Part shown: one piece after another, positions 56,714-64,000 of the stretch | How the letters are laid out: the number at the start of each line of letters is the position of its first letter | Position numbering within the stretch: position 1 is the stretch's first letter | Made by a program: the position numbers and the translations under genes | The notes under the pieces: generated by a model | Seen by the model: only the letters and a program-made list of their open reading frames with translations | Databases searched by the model: none | Told to the model about the DNA's origin: nothing | NCBI RefSeq assembly: GCF_030551255.1 | Contig: NZ_CP130630.1 | Coordinates: 4,197,501 to 4,261,500 of the forward strand | DNA from: Streptomyces sp. NL15-2K | GTDB taxonomy: Bacteria > Actinomycetota > Actinomycetes > Streptomycetales > Streptomycetaceae | Direction of reading: 5' to 3' | Length of the DNA stretch: 64,000 nucleotides

Positions 56714-59515
56714 TCATGCAGCCAGCAGGCGCACGACGTGTCCGTTGCCTGTCAGGGACTGGGTCAGCTTGACGACGACCAGCTTGCCGTCGCTGGCCAC
56801 GCTGCGTGGTGTCCCTCCGTTGACGGACACCTGGTAGTTTCCGGCGGGCAGGTTGCGGAGGGTGAACTCGGGCGTGTAGCTGCCGGTGACCACGCTCTGA
56901 ACAGTGATCTGGATGTCACGCAGGTCGGTGGAAACCTGTGCCCGGGCGTACTTGGCCCTGTCGACCTCCAGCGCGAACTTGCCCTTGTTGTACAGGGCGA
57001 GACGCTGACGCACTCCGTCCTTGGGCGTGACGACGTAGGCGTTGTTCTGCAGGACCACGTCGCCGCCGTAGGCGTACAGGCCCACGACCCGGTCCTCGAC
57101 GACATTGACCGCGGCGGTCTTGAGGCCGCCCCAGAAGCCGAGGTCCGCCTCGCCCGACCAGGCCCACCAGCCGTCCAGATTGGCGATGTGGCCGTAGTTG
57201 CTGGTGCCCTTCTCGCTCTGGAACTGCCAGGAGGCCGCACCGATGTTCGCGGCGTCACCACTGATCTGACCGGCGTTGATGTTGGCCCAGCCGGCCACGT
57301 ACGCACCGTAGGTGCTGCGCATCATCTCGTCGAACTCGGCACCGTTGGTGGAGGCGTAGGAGAACAGGTAGTCCTGCTGCTGCCACGCCCCCAGCTGGGT
57401 CTCGTAGCCGAGGTTCCACCACGACTCACCCATGTGCCGGTTGTCCGAGCCGTAGAAATACCACAGGGGCTGCATGCCGCGAGCTGCCAGCGACGCACGG
57501 GTGACCTTGTCCGCCAGTGCGGTGTTGCCGTACATCTTCGCCAGCGTGTAGCAGGCCTCGAAGCCCGTGGTGTCGATGCTCATCTCAGAGGCGAAGGGGT
57601 ACTCCTGCGCGAAGATCTTGTCCCGCTTGCCTTGGACGAAGCCCTCCAGCAGCTGCGCCTCGGCAGTCAGCCCCTCGTCCTTCAGCCGCGCGATGATATC
57701 CGGGTAGAGCAGTTCGCCCATCAGGCCCAGATCGTGCGCGGCGTCCCCGATGGGGGTCGGCTGCGGGATCTTCGTGTACATCGCTTCGAGCGTCTTGAAG
57801 GCCATCAGCAGGTATTCGTTGGCACCCAGACGCGTCGTGATCTGCGTGTACCTCTTCGCGATCTTGTACATGTTGAGGTACGTGTTCGCGATGTGCACGT
57901 AGTTGTAGGCACGCCACACGCCTTGGTCCTTCGGTGTACCGTCCTGCCCGTCGTACCAGCGGTAGACCTGGTAGGTGCGCACGCCGTTGGAGGTCTTGCT
58001 CTGGAGGTAGCCCAGCAGGAACTTCTCGATGTAGTAGTCGAGGGAGGTGACCTCGCTCTGGCTGGGTGTGGCGATGTTCTTCTCGGAGAGGAAGACCGCG
58101 GGCGCGAGTCCGAGGTCGTCGGAGCCGCCGGCCATCCACTCCTTCCAGCCGCCGCCCGGGTAGTCGTCCCAGGTGATCAGCTTGTTGCGGCTCATGTCCC
58201 ACTGCAGGTAGGCGCCGTTGTAGCCACGGGTTGTCTTCGCCTGCTGCTTGGTGGCGAGGAACGTCGCATGCGTCGCGACGAGTTCCTCGACCGGCTTGAT
58301 GGAGTGGTACTGCAGCACCGATTGTTTACCGCCGCCGTACGTCACGGTGACGTAGTTGACACCGAGGACCGGAAAGGTGAGGTCGTAGAGGGTGTAGCCG
58401 TTCCTGGTGCCCTTGGAGGTGACGGTGATGTTCTTGCCGCTCTCACCGGTGACCTGCTGGATGCCGCCCTGGGCGCGGACCGCGAGGGTGGCCTTGGTGT
58501 CCTGGGAGATGACCATGCCGGGCAGCGAGATCGCGTCCACCACACCGGCGTCGTAGAGCACGTTGCGCATGTCCGCGTAGTTGGCGGCCCAGCGGAAGGT
58601 GAAGCTGTAGGTCTTCTCCGCACCGGGGTCGAGCACCAGGGACGTGGCGGGCAGGTACTTGGCGGTCTTCGCGGCGCGTTCGACGCAGATGTTCTTGGAG
58701 TGGATGAAGTACTCCACCACGCCTTCCCATGACGGGTCCGCCTCGGCGAAGGGCCCTTCGCCGTACCGCGCCTTGTTCTTGAACTCCAGAGAGGTACCGC
58801 TGTTCGGAACCATCATCAGGAACGGTCCGGTGCCGTTGGGACGCTGCCAGTAGATGTACGAACCGTCCTTGCCGACGAACGAGTGCCGTCCGACGTTCTG
58901 CTCGTAGATCCCCTTCTGGTCGCCGCCGTTCCACCACGCGTTCATCAGCAGCGCGAAGCCGAGGTCCTGGAACTCCAGACGCTCGGTGGAGGTGTTCTTC
59001 AGACGGATCGTCCACACCAGCTTGTCCCCGCCGGTCCCCGCCAGGGTGTAGGTCTGGAACAGCGAGAAGTTCCTGATCCCGTTCGCGTGAGCCGCGGTCC
59101 CCTCGTAGGCGACCTGCACTCCCCCGGTCACGGATGTCACCTTGCGGATGTCGTCCGACAGCGACGTCACGATCGGTGTGCCGACCGTCGCGGCACCCTT
59201 CTTCACGTTGAACACCATGTCGCCGACCCACCGCGAGTCGTTGATGTTGAACGCGCCGTGGATGTCCGGGTTCATCACATAGTTCGTGCCGAGACCGTCC
59301 TGGGGATTGGACAGCTGGTACACGCCACCGGTGGCCTGGTCGATGCTCACATCGAAGAACGACGATGTGACCTTGCTGACCGGACCGGGAAGAGCGGAAG
59401 CCGTCCGGGGAACTCCGAGGACGCTGATGGCAGCTCCGGCGAGACTCAGCGACATTACGCGTCGTCTTGATATGTCGGCTCGACCGTTCGGGTCTTCCGA
59501 GTGTCTTTTGCTCAC
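56714..59515 (-). CDS. Large Tat-exported DUF5695-like protein (probable carbohydrate-active)
   Basis: A 933-residue protein. GTG 59515 was chosen because AAGGGA lies 9 bases upstream. A twin-arginine signal (SRRRVMSLSLAGAAISVLG) ends near ASALPG. An N-terminal beta-sandwich (about 40-300; FNINDSRWVGDMVFNV, GSYIYWQRPNGTGPF) leads to an alpha/alpha-type central part with many aromatic residues (WRAYNYVHIANTYLNMYKIAK, SEMSIDTTGFEACYTLAK). A C-terminal beta domain ends in LRNLPAGNYQVSVNGG. The layout fits DUF5695, seen with polysaccharide-degrading genes. It is the last gene of the arabinofuranoside-type operon. The precise activity is unknown. Confidence 0.7.
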   Translation of the reverse strand: MSKRHSEDPNGRADISRRRVMSLSLAGAAISVLGVPRTASALPGPVSKVTSSFFDVSIDQATGGVYQLSNPQDGLGTNYVMNPDIHGAFNINDSRWVGDMVFNVKKGAATVGTPIVTSLSDDIRKVTSVTGGVQVAYEGTAAHANGIRNFSLFQTYTLAGTGGDKLVWTIRLKNTSTERLEFQDLGFALLMNAWWNGGDQKGIYEQNVGRHSFVGKDGSYIYWQRPNGTGPFLMMVPNSGTSLEFKNKARYGEGPFAEADPSWEGVVEYFIHSKNICVERAAKTAKYLPATSLVLDPGAEKTYSFTFRWAANYADMRNVLYDAGVVDAISLPGMVISQDTKATLAVRAQGGIQQVTGESGKNITVTSKGTRNGYTLYDLTFPVLGVNYVTVTYGGGKQSVLQYHSIKPVEELVATHATFLATKQQAKTTRGYNGAYLQWDMSRNKLITWDDYPGGGWKEWMAGGSDDLGLAPAVFLSEKNIATPSQSEVTSLDYYIEKFLLGYLQSKTSNGVRTYQVYRWYDGQDGTPKDQGVWRAYNYVHIANTYLNMYKIAKRYTQITTRLGANEYLLMAFKTLEAMYTKIPQPTPIGDAAHDLGLMGELLYPDIIARLKDEGLTAEAQLLEGFVQGKRDKIFAQEYPFASEMSIDTTGFEACYTLAKMYGNTALADKVTRASLAARGMQPLWYFYGSDNRHMGESWWNLGYETQLGAWQQQDYLFSYASTNGAEFDEMMRSTYGAYVAGWANINAGQISGDAANIGAASWQFQSEKGTSNYGHIANLDGWWAWSGEADLGFWGGLKTAAVNVVEDRVVGLYAYGGDVVLQNNAYVVTPKDGVRQRLALYNKGKFALEVDRAKYARAQVSTDLRDIQITVQSVVTGSYTPEFTLRNLPAGNYQVSVNGGTPRSVASDGKLVVVKLTQSLTGNGHVVRLLAA

Positions 59516-59693
59516 GTCATTGTGTCCCTTCACTCAGATGATTCGTGCCGACCCGCCCTCCTGTCCTGTGAGGGTTCGGTCGGTGTTCCGGGAGGAGCAC
59601 TCCCGGTGTTCCCGCACGGGCCTTTGGACGACCCCGGCCGTCCGGGGGCTGGATCCGTGGGGTGCCTGTGTCGACCCCTTTCGCGGCCGGGGG

Positions 59694-61670
59694 CTAAATG
59701 GTCGGCAGCCATACCCGCATGGTGGCCGGACCTCGGTTGGCCCAGGTGCAGTAGGGGATCAGGGTGAGTTCACCGAGGGCCGGGGGCTCGTGGGAGTGCG
59801 TTTCGTCCTCCGGCTCGAACGGCCAGCCGGCGTTGGTACGGCCGGCCAGCGCCGCTGACACCCGCACCGTGTCGCCTTCGCTGCGCGGCGGACTCGCCTG
59901 CGGGTCGACCAGGATCTGCGCGACGTCCCCGCCGTCCGGCAGGTCGACGGACTCCGCGCAGTACACCAGCGGACCGCGCTCGACGGCCACACAGCCCCGT
60001 ACGGCGTCGATCCGCGGGTCGGGGGTGACGAAGCGGGGGCTGTCCGGCAGCTCCAGCAAGATCTCGTCGTCGGCGGCGAAGGCGCGTGCCACGTGCACGG
60101 TGCCAGGGCGTACCGTGCGGCGGGTGCCGTCGGGCTCGACCAGCCATGCCCTGCGGGATCCGACCCAGCCGGGCACGCGCATCGAGAGGGTCCACACCCG
60201 GCCGGGTGCGGCCGACGTGTCCACGACGACACGGACGCGCCCGTCGTAGGGGTATTCGGTGTGGACGCTGAGGGTGACGCGGCCGGCGCCCGGTATGGGC
60301 TCCGCCTCGATGCGGGCAGGCGCGTACTGGTGGATCTGGATGCCGCTGGTGCTGGTGCTGGCCAGGTACGCGGGCAGAACCGCCAGGGTGCGGGCGACGT
60401 TGGTCGGGCAGCAGGAAACAGCGAACCAGGGGGCACGCAGGCTCGACTCGGCTCGCGGGCTCTGCTCGTCGGCGGTTGGTACGGTCCCTGCGGTGCGCTG
60501 GTGCAGGGTGTTGGTATAGAAGAAGGAGCGGCCGTCCTGCGCCGGTGAAGCGGCGATGACGTTGTAGAGGGTGCGTTCCATCAGATCCGCGTACCGCGCC
60601 TTGCCGGTGGCCAGGAGCAGACGCCACGACAGCATGACGGATGCGACGCCCGCGCAGGTTTCGGCGTAGGCACGGTCGGCGGGAAGGACGTAGTCCTCAC
60701 CGAACGACTCGTCGCGGTGGTGGGCTCCCATTCCGCCGGTGATGTAGGTGCGGCGGGCGACCGTCGCCTCCCACTGACGTTCGACGGCTGCCAGCAGCTC
60801 GGTGTCTTTGGTCTCGACCGCGATGTCGGTGGCGCCGGCGGCCAGGTAGAGCGCGCGGACGACATGCCCTCGCAGCACTTCCGCGTCGCGTACGGGGATG
60901 TCGTCCTGGTAGTACGGGCGGCCGAACTCGATGTCGGGCAGGGTGCCGTGGCCCCGCCGTTCCACGAACAGGCGGGCCTGTTCCAGGTAGCGGGGTTCGC
61001 CGGTGGCGCGGGCGAGTTCCGCGAGGGCCACTTCGATCTCGGGGTGGCCGCAGATGCCGGGCGTGTTCTCGCCGAAGGTGGCGCACACGTGGTCGGCGGC
61101 GCGTATCGCGGTCCGGGCGAGCAGGCCGCCGCCTCGGGTGCGCAGCTGCGCCACGCCGGCCTGGATCAGATGCCCGAAGCAGTAGAGCTCGTGTCCCCAC
61201 TCCATGTCGCTGTAGCGGGGTTGCTGTCCGGGGCGGCCGAACTGGGTGTTGAGGTAGCCGTCCGGCTCCTGGGCTGCGGCGACCGTCGCGGAGAGCTCGT
61301 CGCACATGGCCTGCAGCTCGGCCTCGCGGTCCGCGTCGGTCTGCCGGGCGGCTTCCCAGACAAGTGCTTCCAGCAGCTTGTACACCTCGGAGTCGGAGAA
61401 CTCCCGGCCCTGGCGGGCCTGGGGCAGCTCCCCTGTGACGGCGTGGCGGAAGTTCCCGGTCCAACCGGCCTGCTCCAGCCAGTGGTGGCAGTGTGCGAGT
61501 GTCGCGGCGGCGTTCACTCGTTGACGTTCGCCCCAGAAGCCACCGGTGATGGCCGCTTCGTCAAGTCCCAGCGGCAGCAGAGTGCTTTGTGACGGGCGGA
61601 CGGGCGCGATGAGCGTGGCGGATTCTGGTGCGGCAGGAGTGACAACCGGCGACGTGATGGTCTCGGACAT
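59694..61670 (-). CDS. GH127 beta-L-arabinofuranosidase (DUF1680 family)
   Basis: A 658-residue cytoplasmic protein from ATG 61670 (GAGGGAG upstream). The unusual zinc-cysteine active site is complete: Glu337 and Cys339 in AETCAGVAS, Cys420 and Cys421 in FAVSCCPTNVART. These correspond to Glu338, Cys340, Cys417 and Cys418 of HypBA1. It releases L-arabinofuranose, or a related sugar, from oligosaccharides brought in by the adjacent ABC importer. There is no signal peptide. Length and motif spacing are normal for the family. Confidence 0.92.
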   Translation of the reverse strand: MSETITSPVVTPAAPESATLIAPVRPSQSTLLPLGLDEAAITGGFWGERQRVNAAATLAHCHHWLEQAGWTGNFRHAVTGELPQARQGREFSDSEVYKLLEALVWEAARQTDADREAELQAMCDELSATVAAAQEPDGYLNTQFGRPGQQPRYSDMEWGHELYCFGHLIQAGVAQLRTRGGGLLARTAIRAADHVCATFGENTPGICGHPEIEVALAELARATGEPRYLEQARLFVERRGHGTLPDIEFGRPYYQDDIPVRDAEVLRGHVVRALYLAAGATDIAVETKDTELLAAVERQWEATVARRTYITGGMGAHHRDESFGEDYVLPADRAYAETCAGVASVMLSWRLLLATGKARYADLMERTLYNVIAASPAQDGRSFFYTNTLHQRTAGTVPTADEQSPRAESSLRAPWFAVSCCPTNVARTLAVLPAYLASTSTSGIQIHQYAPARIEAEPIPGAGRVTLSVHTEYPYDGRVRVVVDTSAAPGRVWTLSMRVPGWVGSRRAWLVEPDGTRRTVRPGTVHVARAFAADDEILLELPDSPRFVTPDPRIDAVRGCVAVERGPLVYCAESVDLPDGGDVAQILVDPQASPPRSEGDTVRVSAALAGRTNAGWPFEPEDETHSHEPPALGELTLIPYCTWANRGPATMRVWLPTI

Positions 61671-61738
61671 GGTCTCCCTCGGGTCGGTACCTGGTTGCGC
61701 GGGTGGCTGCGGCGGCGGGGAGGGGAATGTCATGGATG

Positions 61739-62566
61739 TCATCCCTTGAGAGCGCCGGCCATGAACCCGCGGATGTAGTGCCGCTGGAGCAGGAGGAACA
61801 GGGCGAGGCAGGGAACGGCCAGGACGACCACTCCCGCTTCGGTCGCGCCGTAGTCCACGGCTCCCATGGACTGCTGGCGAAGGTTGGCGATGGCGAGAGG
61901 CAGCGGCGCGCTCTGGCTGTCGCTGATGAGGATCAGAGGGGCGATGAAGTCGTTCCACGCGGCGAGGAACGCGAACAGGCCCACGGTGATCAGCCCGGGC
62001 TTCACCGCCGGCAGCATCACCCTGACCAGCGCGCCGGCGGTGCCGCACCCGTCGACCATCGCCGACTCCTCCAGTTCCTTCGGGACGGACTCGAAGGAGA
62101 TCCGCATCATGAATGTGGCGAACGGCAGCTGGTACATGGCCAGTACCAGGCTCAGCCCCACCAGTGAGTTCTGCAGTCCCAGTTCGCCGAGCAGCACGTA
62201 CAGCGGGATGAGCAGCGTGGCGTACGGAACCATCAGGATGGCGAGGGTGAGCAGGAACAGAACGTTCTTGCCGGGGAAGGTGAAGCGGGCGAAGGCGTAG
62301 CCGCCGAGGAGTGACACCAGCAAGGTCACCGCCACGGTCAGCACGGAAACGATGGTGCTGTTGACGAAGTAGCGGACCAGTCCCGCGTCGTAGTCGAGCA
62401 GGGTGCGGTAGTTGCCCAGACCGTATCCGGATGTCTGTCCCGTGCCGGGCTGGGGGCTGACCGATGCCCACAGGCTCCACAGCAGCGGGAAGAGGAACAC
62501 AACGGCCAGCCCGCCGGCGACGACGTGGAAGGGGATGCGGCCCAGGGTTCGGGCGTTGGTGGTCAC
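61739..62566 (-). CDS. Carbohydrate ABC permease, MalG type
   Basis: A 275-residue membrane protein from GTG 62566 (AGGAG upstream). It has six spans and the EAA loop SVPKELEESAMVDGCGTAGAL. It pairs with the 62648-63610 permease. No ATPase gene is visible in the operon up to the window edge; a shared MsiK-type ATPase is likely to serve it. Confidence 0.9.
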   Translation of the reverse strand: MTTNARTLGRIPFHVVAGGLAVVFLFPLLWSLWASVSPQPGTGQTSGYGLGNYRTLLDYDAGLVRYFVNSTIVSVLTVAVTLLVSLLGGYAFARFTFPGKNVLFLLTLAILMVPYATLLIPLYVLLGELGLQNSLVGLSLVLAMYQLPFATFMMRISFESVPKELEESAMVDGCGTAGALVRVMLPAVKPGLITVGLFAFLAAWNDFIAPLILISDSQSAPLPLAIANLRQQSMGAVDYGATEAGVVVLAVPCLALFLLLQRHYIRGFMAGALKG

Positions 62567-62647
62567 GAGACCAATCTCCTTGGTGCTGCGGGCAGAACAG
62601 AGACGGTGGGCACGGGAATGGGCACGGGAAGGTGCCGAGCTCGGTCG

Positions 62648-63610
62648 TTACTTGTCCGCATCGCGCAGTCCTCGGAACTGTACGAAGTTGAGGACGAGCA
62701 GTACGAGCAGCACGATCACCGACAGGGCACCGGCGGTGCCCAGGTTCATGCGCTGGAACGCCTCCCGGTAGATCAGTTGGACCACCGTGACCGTGGCGTT
62801 GTCCGGGCCGCCCTTGGTGAGAATGAAGAACTGGTCGAACGCGAGCAGTGAGCCGGTCACGCACAGCAGCAGGCACAGGGCCAGCGAGGGGCGGAGCAGC
62901 GGGAGGGTGATCGACCGGAACACCTGGAAGCGGGAGGCTCCGTCCATCCTGGCCGCCTCGTACACCTCGCCGGGGATGCGCTGCAGGCCCACCAGGAGGA
63001 TGAGCATGTAGAAGCCGGCGAACTTCCAGACGATCAGGAAGACCGTCGACATGAGTGCCGCCGTCGGCGTGCCGAGGAAGGAGACCGGTTTGTCGGACAG
63101 GCCGAGTTCCTGGAGCAGGCCGCTGACCGGGCCGACGGTCGGGCTGTAGAAGCCGTAGAAGAGCAGGGCGGCCGAGGCCAGGCCCAGTGCGCTGGGCAGG
63201 AAGAACACGGTGCGGAAGAAGCCGACACCGCGCCGGGATTCCTGCACCAGCATCGCGAGGACGAGGGCCAGGCCGATCAGGAGCACTGTGGCGATCACGG
63301 TGTACAGCAACGTGAAACGGACGGCGGGCCAGAACAGCTCGCTGGAGACGACGTCGTCGTAGTTCTCCGGGGTGTTGTATCCGCGGTACCCGGTCAGTAG
63401 TGGCCAGTCGCTCAGCGACATCCGCCCGACGAGGAACAGGGGCCAGATGAAGAGCACTGCGACGAGGATGGCGGTGGGCGCCGCGTAGCCGAGGCCTTTG
63501 GCCTGGCGACTGCGCCACCAGGGGGCCTTGACCGAGGTGGCGGCCCGCCGGGGGGCGGGGACGCCCTCTGAACTGCTGGTGGCGGGCCGCCTGATGGTTT
63601 TGGTGTGCAT
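62648..63610 (-). CDS. Carbohydrate ABC permease, MalF type
   Basis: A 320-residue membrane protein from ATG 63610. A basic N-terminal tail of about 40 residues is followed by six spans and the EAA loop RIPGEVYEAARMDGASRFQVF. The FDQFFILTKGGPDNATVTVV segment is typical of this group. It lies between the binding protein and the MalG-type gene in a leftward operon. Confidence 0.9.
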   Translation of the reverse strand: MHTKTIRRPATSSSEGVPAPRRAATSVKAPWWRSRQAKGLGYAAPTAILVAVLFIWPLFLVGRMSLSDWPLLTGYRGYNTPENYDDVVSSELFWPAVRFTLLYTVIATVLLIGLALVLAMLVQESRRGVGFFRTVFFLPSALGLASAALLFYGFYSPTVGPVSGLLQELGLSDKPVSFLGTPTAALMSTVFLIVWKFAGFYMLILLVGLQRIPGEVYEAARMDGASRFQVFRSITLPLLRPSLALCLLLCVTGSLLAFDQFFILTKGGPDNATVTVVQLIYREAFQRMNLGTAGALSVIVLLVLLVLNFVQFRGLRDADK

Positions 63611-63637
63611 GGGGGCAACAACTCTCAGGGAAGCGGG

Positions 63638-64000
63638 TCAGTCGGCCAGCGAGGCAGAGATGTCCTTGTTGAGGCTGTCCACCTTGGCGCCGTTGCTGAA
63701 GACCGCATCGCGCATCAGAGCGAGCCAGGGGCCGTTGGGGTCATTGAACGTCTGACCGAACTTGGCCGCGTAGGGAGTGCGTCCCTTGGCCACGAGTTTG
63801 TTTATGGTGACCAGTCGAGGATCGGCAGCCGAGTACTTGTTCTCCGCCAGGTCGGTGCGCGCCACGACATCCTTGTGTGCGGCCACGATGTCGATCTGCG
63901 CCTTGTCGTCCAGCGACCAGGCCAGGAAGTTCCACGCCTGATCCGCCTTGCCGCTGGTGGCGGAGATTCCGACGGAGTCACCGCCGATGAAGGTGGACTC
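63638..64000 (-). CDS. Sugar-binding protein of the ABC importer, C-terminal part (runs off the right edge)
   Basis: The last 120 residues of a solute-binding protein end at 63638. FIGGDSVGISATSGKADQAWNFLAW, then DPRLVTINKLVAKGRTPY and PWLALMRDAVFSNGA are characteristic of the C-terminal lobe of family-1 extracellular sugar-binding proteins. The start and lipobox lie outside the window. It is the first visible gene of the operon feeding the GH127 enzyme. Confidence 0.85.
   Translation of the reverse strand, partial: ESTFIGGDSVGISATSGKADQAWNFLAWSLDDKAQIDIVAAHKDVVARTDLAENKYSAADPRLVTINKLVAKGRTPYAAKFGQTFNDPNGPWLALMRDAVFSNGAKVDSLNKDISASLAD

Noticed and set aside
56609..58732. 707-codon rightward frame opposite the DUF5695-like gene
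   Set aside because: Antisense shadow; Val/Gly/Arg-rich without domains. The leftward frame has a Tat signal and family features.
61736..63518. Continuation of the GH127 frame upstream to 63518, giving a 1274-codon protein
   Set aside because: The extension runs antiparallel or out of frame through two permease genes. The ATG at 61670 has a GAGGGAG site and gives the normal family length.

Overview
This is a high-GC actinobacterial window, almost certainly from a Streptomyces chromosome. The signs are GC-rich third codon positions, many GTG and TTG starts, twin-arginine and lipobox exports, and the cslA-glxA locus. From memory, the gene order around cslA-glxA, the neighbouring LPMO, SPFH and peptidoglycan-binding genes, the amino-acid ABC transporter and the PAS-GGDEF-EAL gene matches the SCO2810-SCO2850 part of S. 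coelicolor. This was not checked against a database.

Left part (0-8.2 kb): an SF1-type helicase/ATPase gene carries a small integrated element at its 3' end (about 1502-6839). The element encodes a large serine integrase and a DUF6879 / XRE-DUF5753 / DUF397 cargo. A 10-bp core is repeated at both ends. The displaced native 3' end of the helicase lies just beyond the right core, and the element supplies a substitute C-terminus ending in an equivalent motif. A hypothetical protein, a primase/polymerase-like gene and the first of three identical tRNA-Lys(CTT) genes follow.

8.2-22.2 kb: a secreted M6-like metalloprotease, a PAS-GGDEF-EAL cyclic-di-GMP protein (cdgA-like), a flavin monooxygenase, an acyl-CoA dehydrogenase remnant and a sugar ABC importer carrying its own ATPase. 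Next comes a decayed graspetide (ATP-grasp RiPP) locus: an intact precursor, a truncated maturase and a frameshifted methyltransferase, beside regulatory genes (HATPase, four-Cys protein, TPR regulator, GNAT).

22.4-37.3 kb: two Asp/Glu-racemase-superfamily genes, a D-2-hydroxyacid dehydrogenase, an amidase, a DUF3830 gene, an Ehu-type amino-acid/ectoine ABC transporter and an IclR regulator look like one catabolic locus. It is split by a 5.7-kb block containing a hairpin MITE, a secreted double SnoaL-like protein, MarR with palindromic operators, a two-component system and a drug-type ABC exporter.

37.4-49.9 kb: tRNA-Lys copies 2 and 3, an acyl-CoA ligase, and the cell-envelope/glycan locus (LPMO, SPFH protein, peptidoglycan-binding protein, cslA, glxA and a GH6 lipoprotein). 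A class F-like sortase, a membrane-anchored exported protein and a HAD phosphatase follow.

49.9-64 kb: a standalone TnpB-like nuclease element, an LAXTG cell-wall protein, a Gfo/Idh oxidoreductase with a heme-degrading-domain protein, an LLM oxidoreductase and an IS graveyard. The window ends in a carbohydrate operon (binding protein, two permeases, a GH127 beta-L-arabinofuranosidase and a large Tat-exported DUF5695-like protein) that runs off the right edge.
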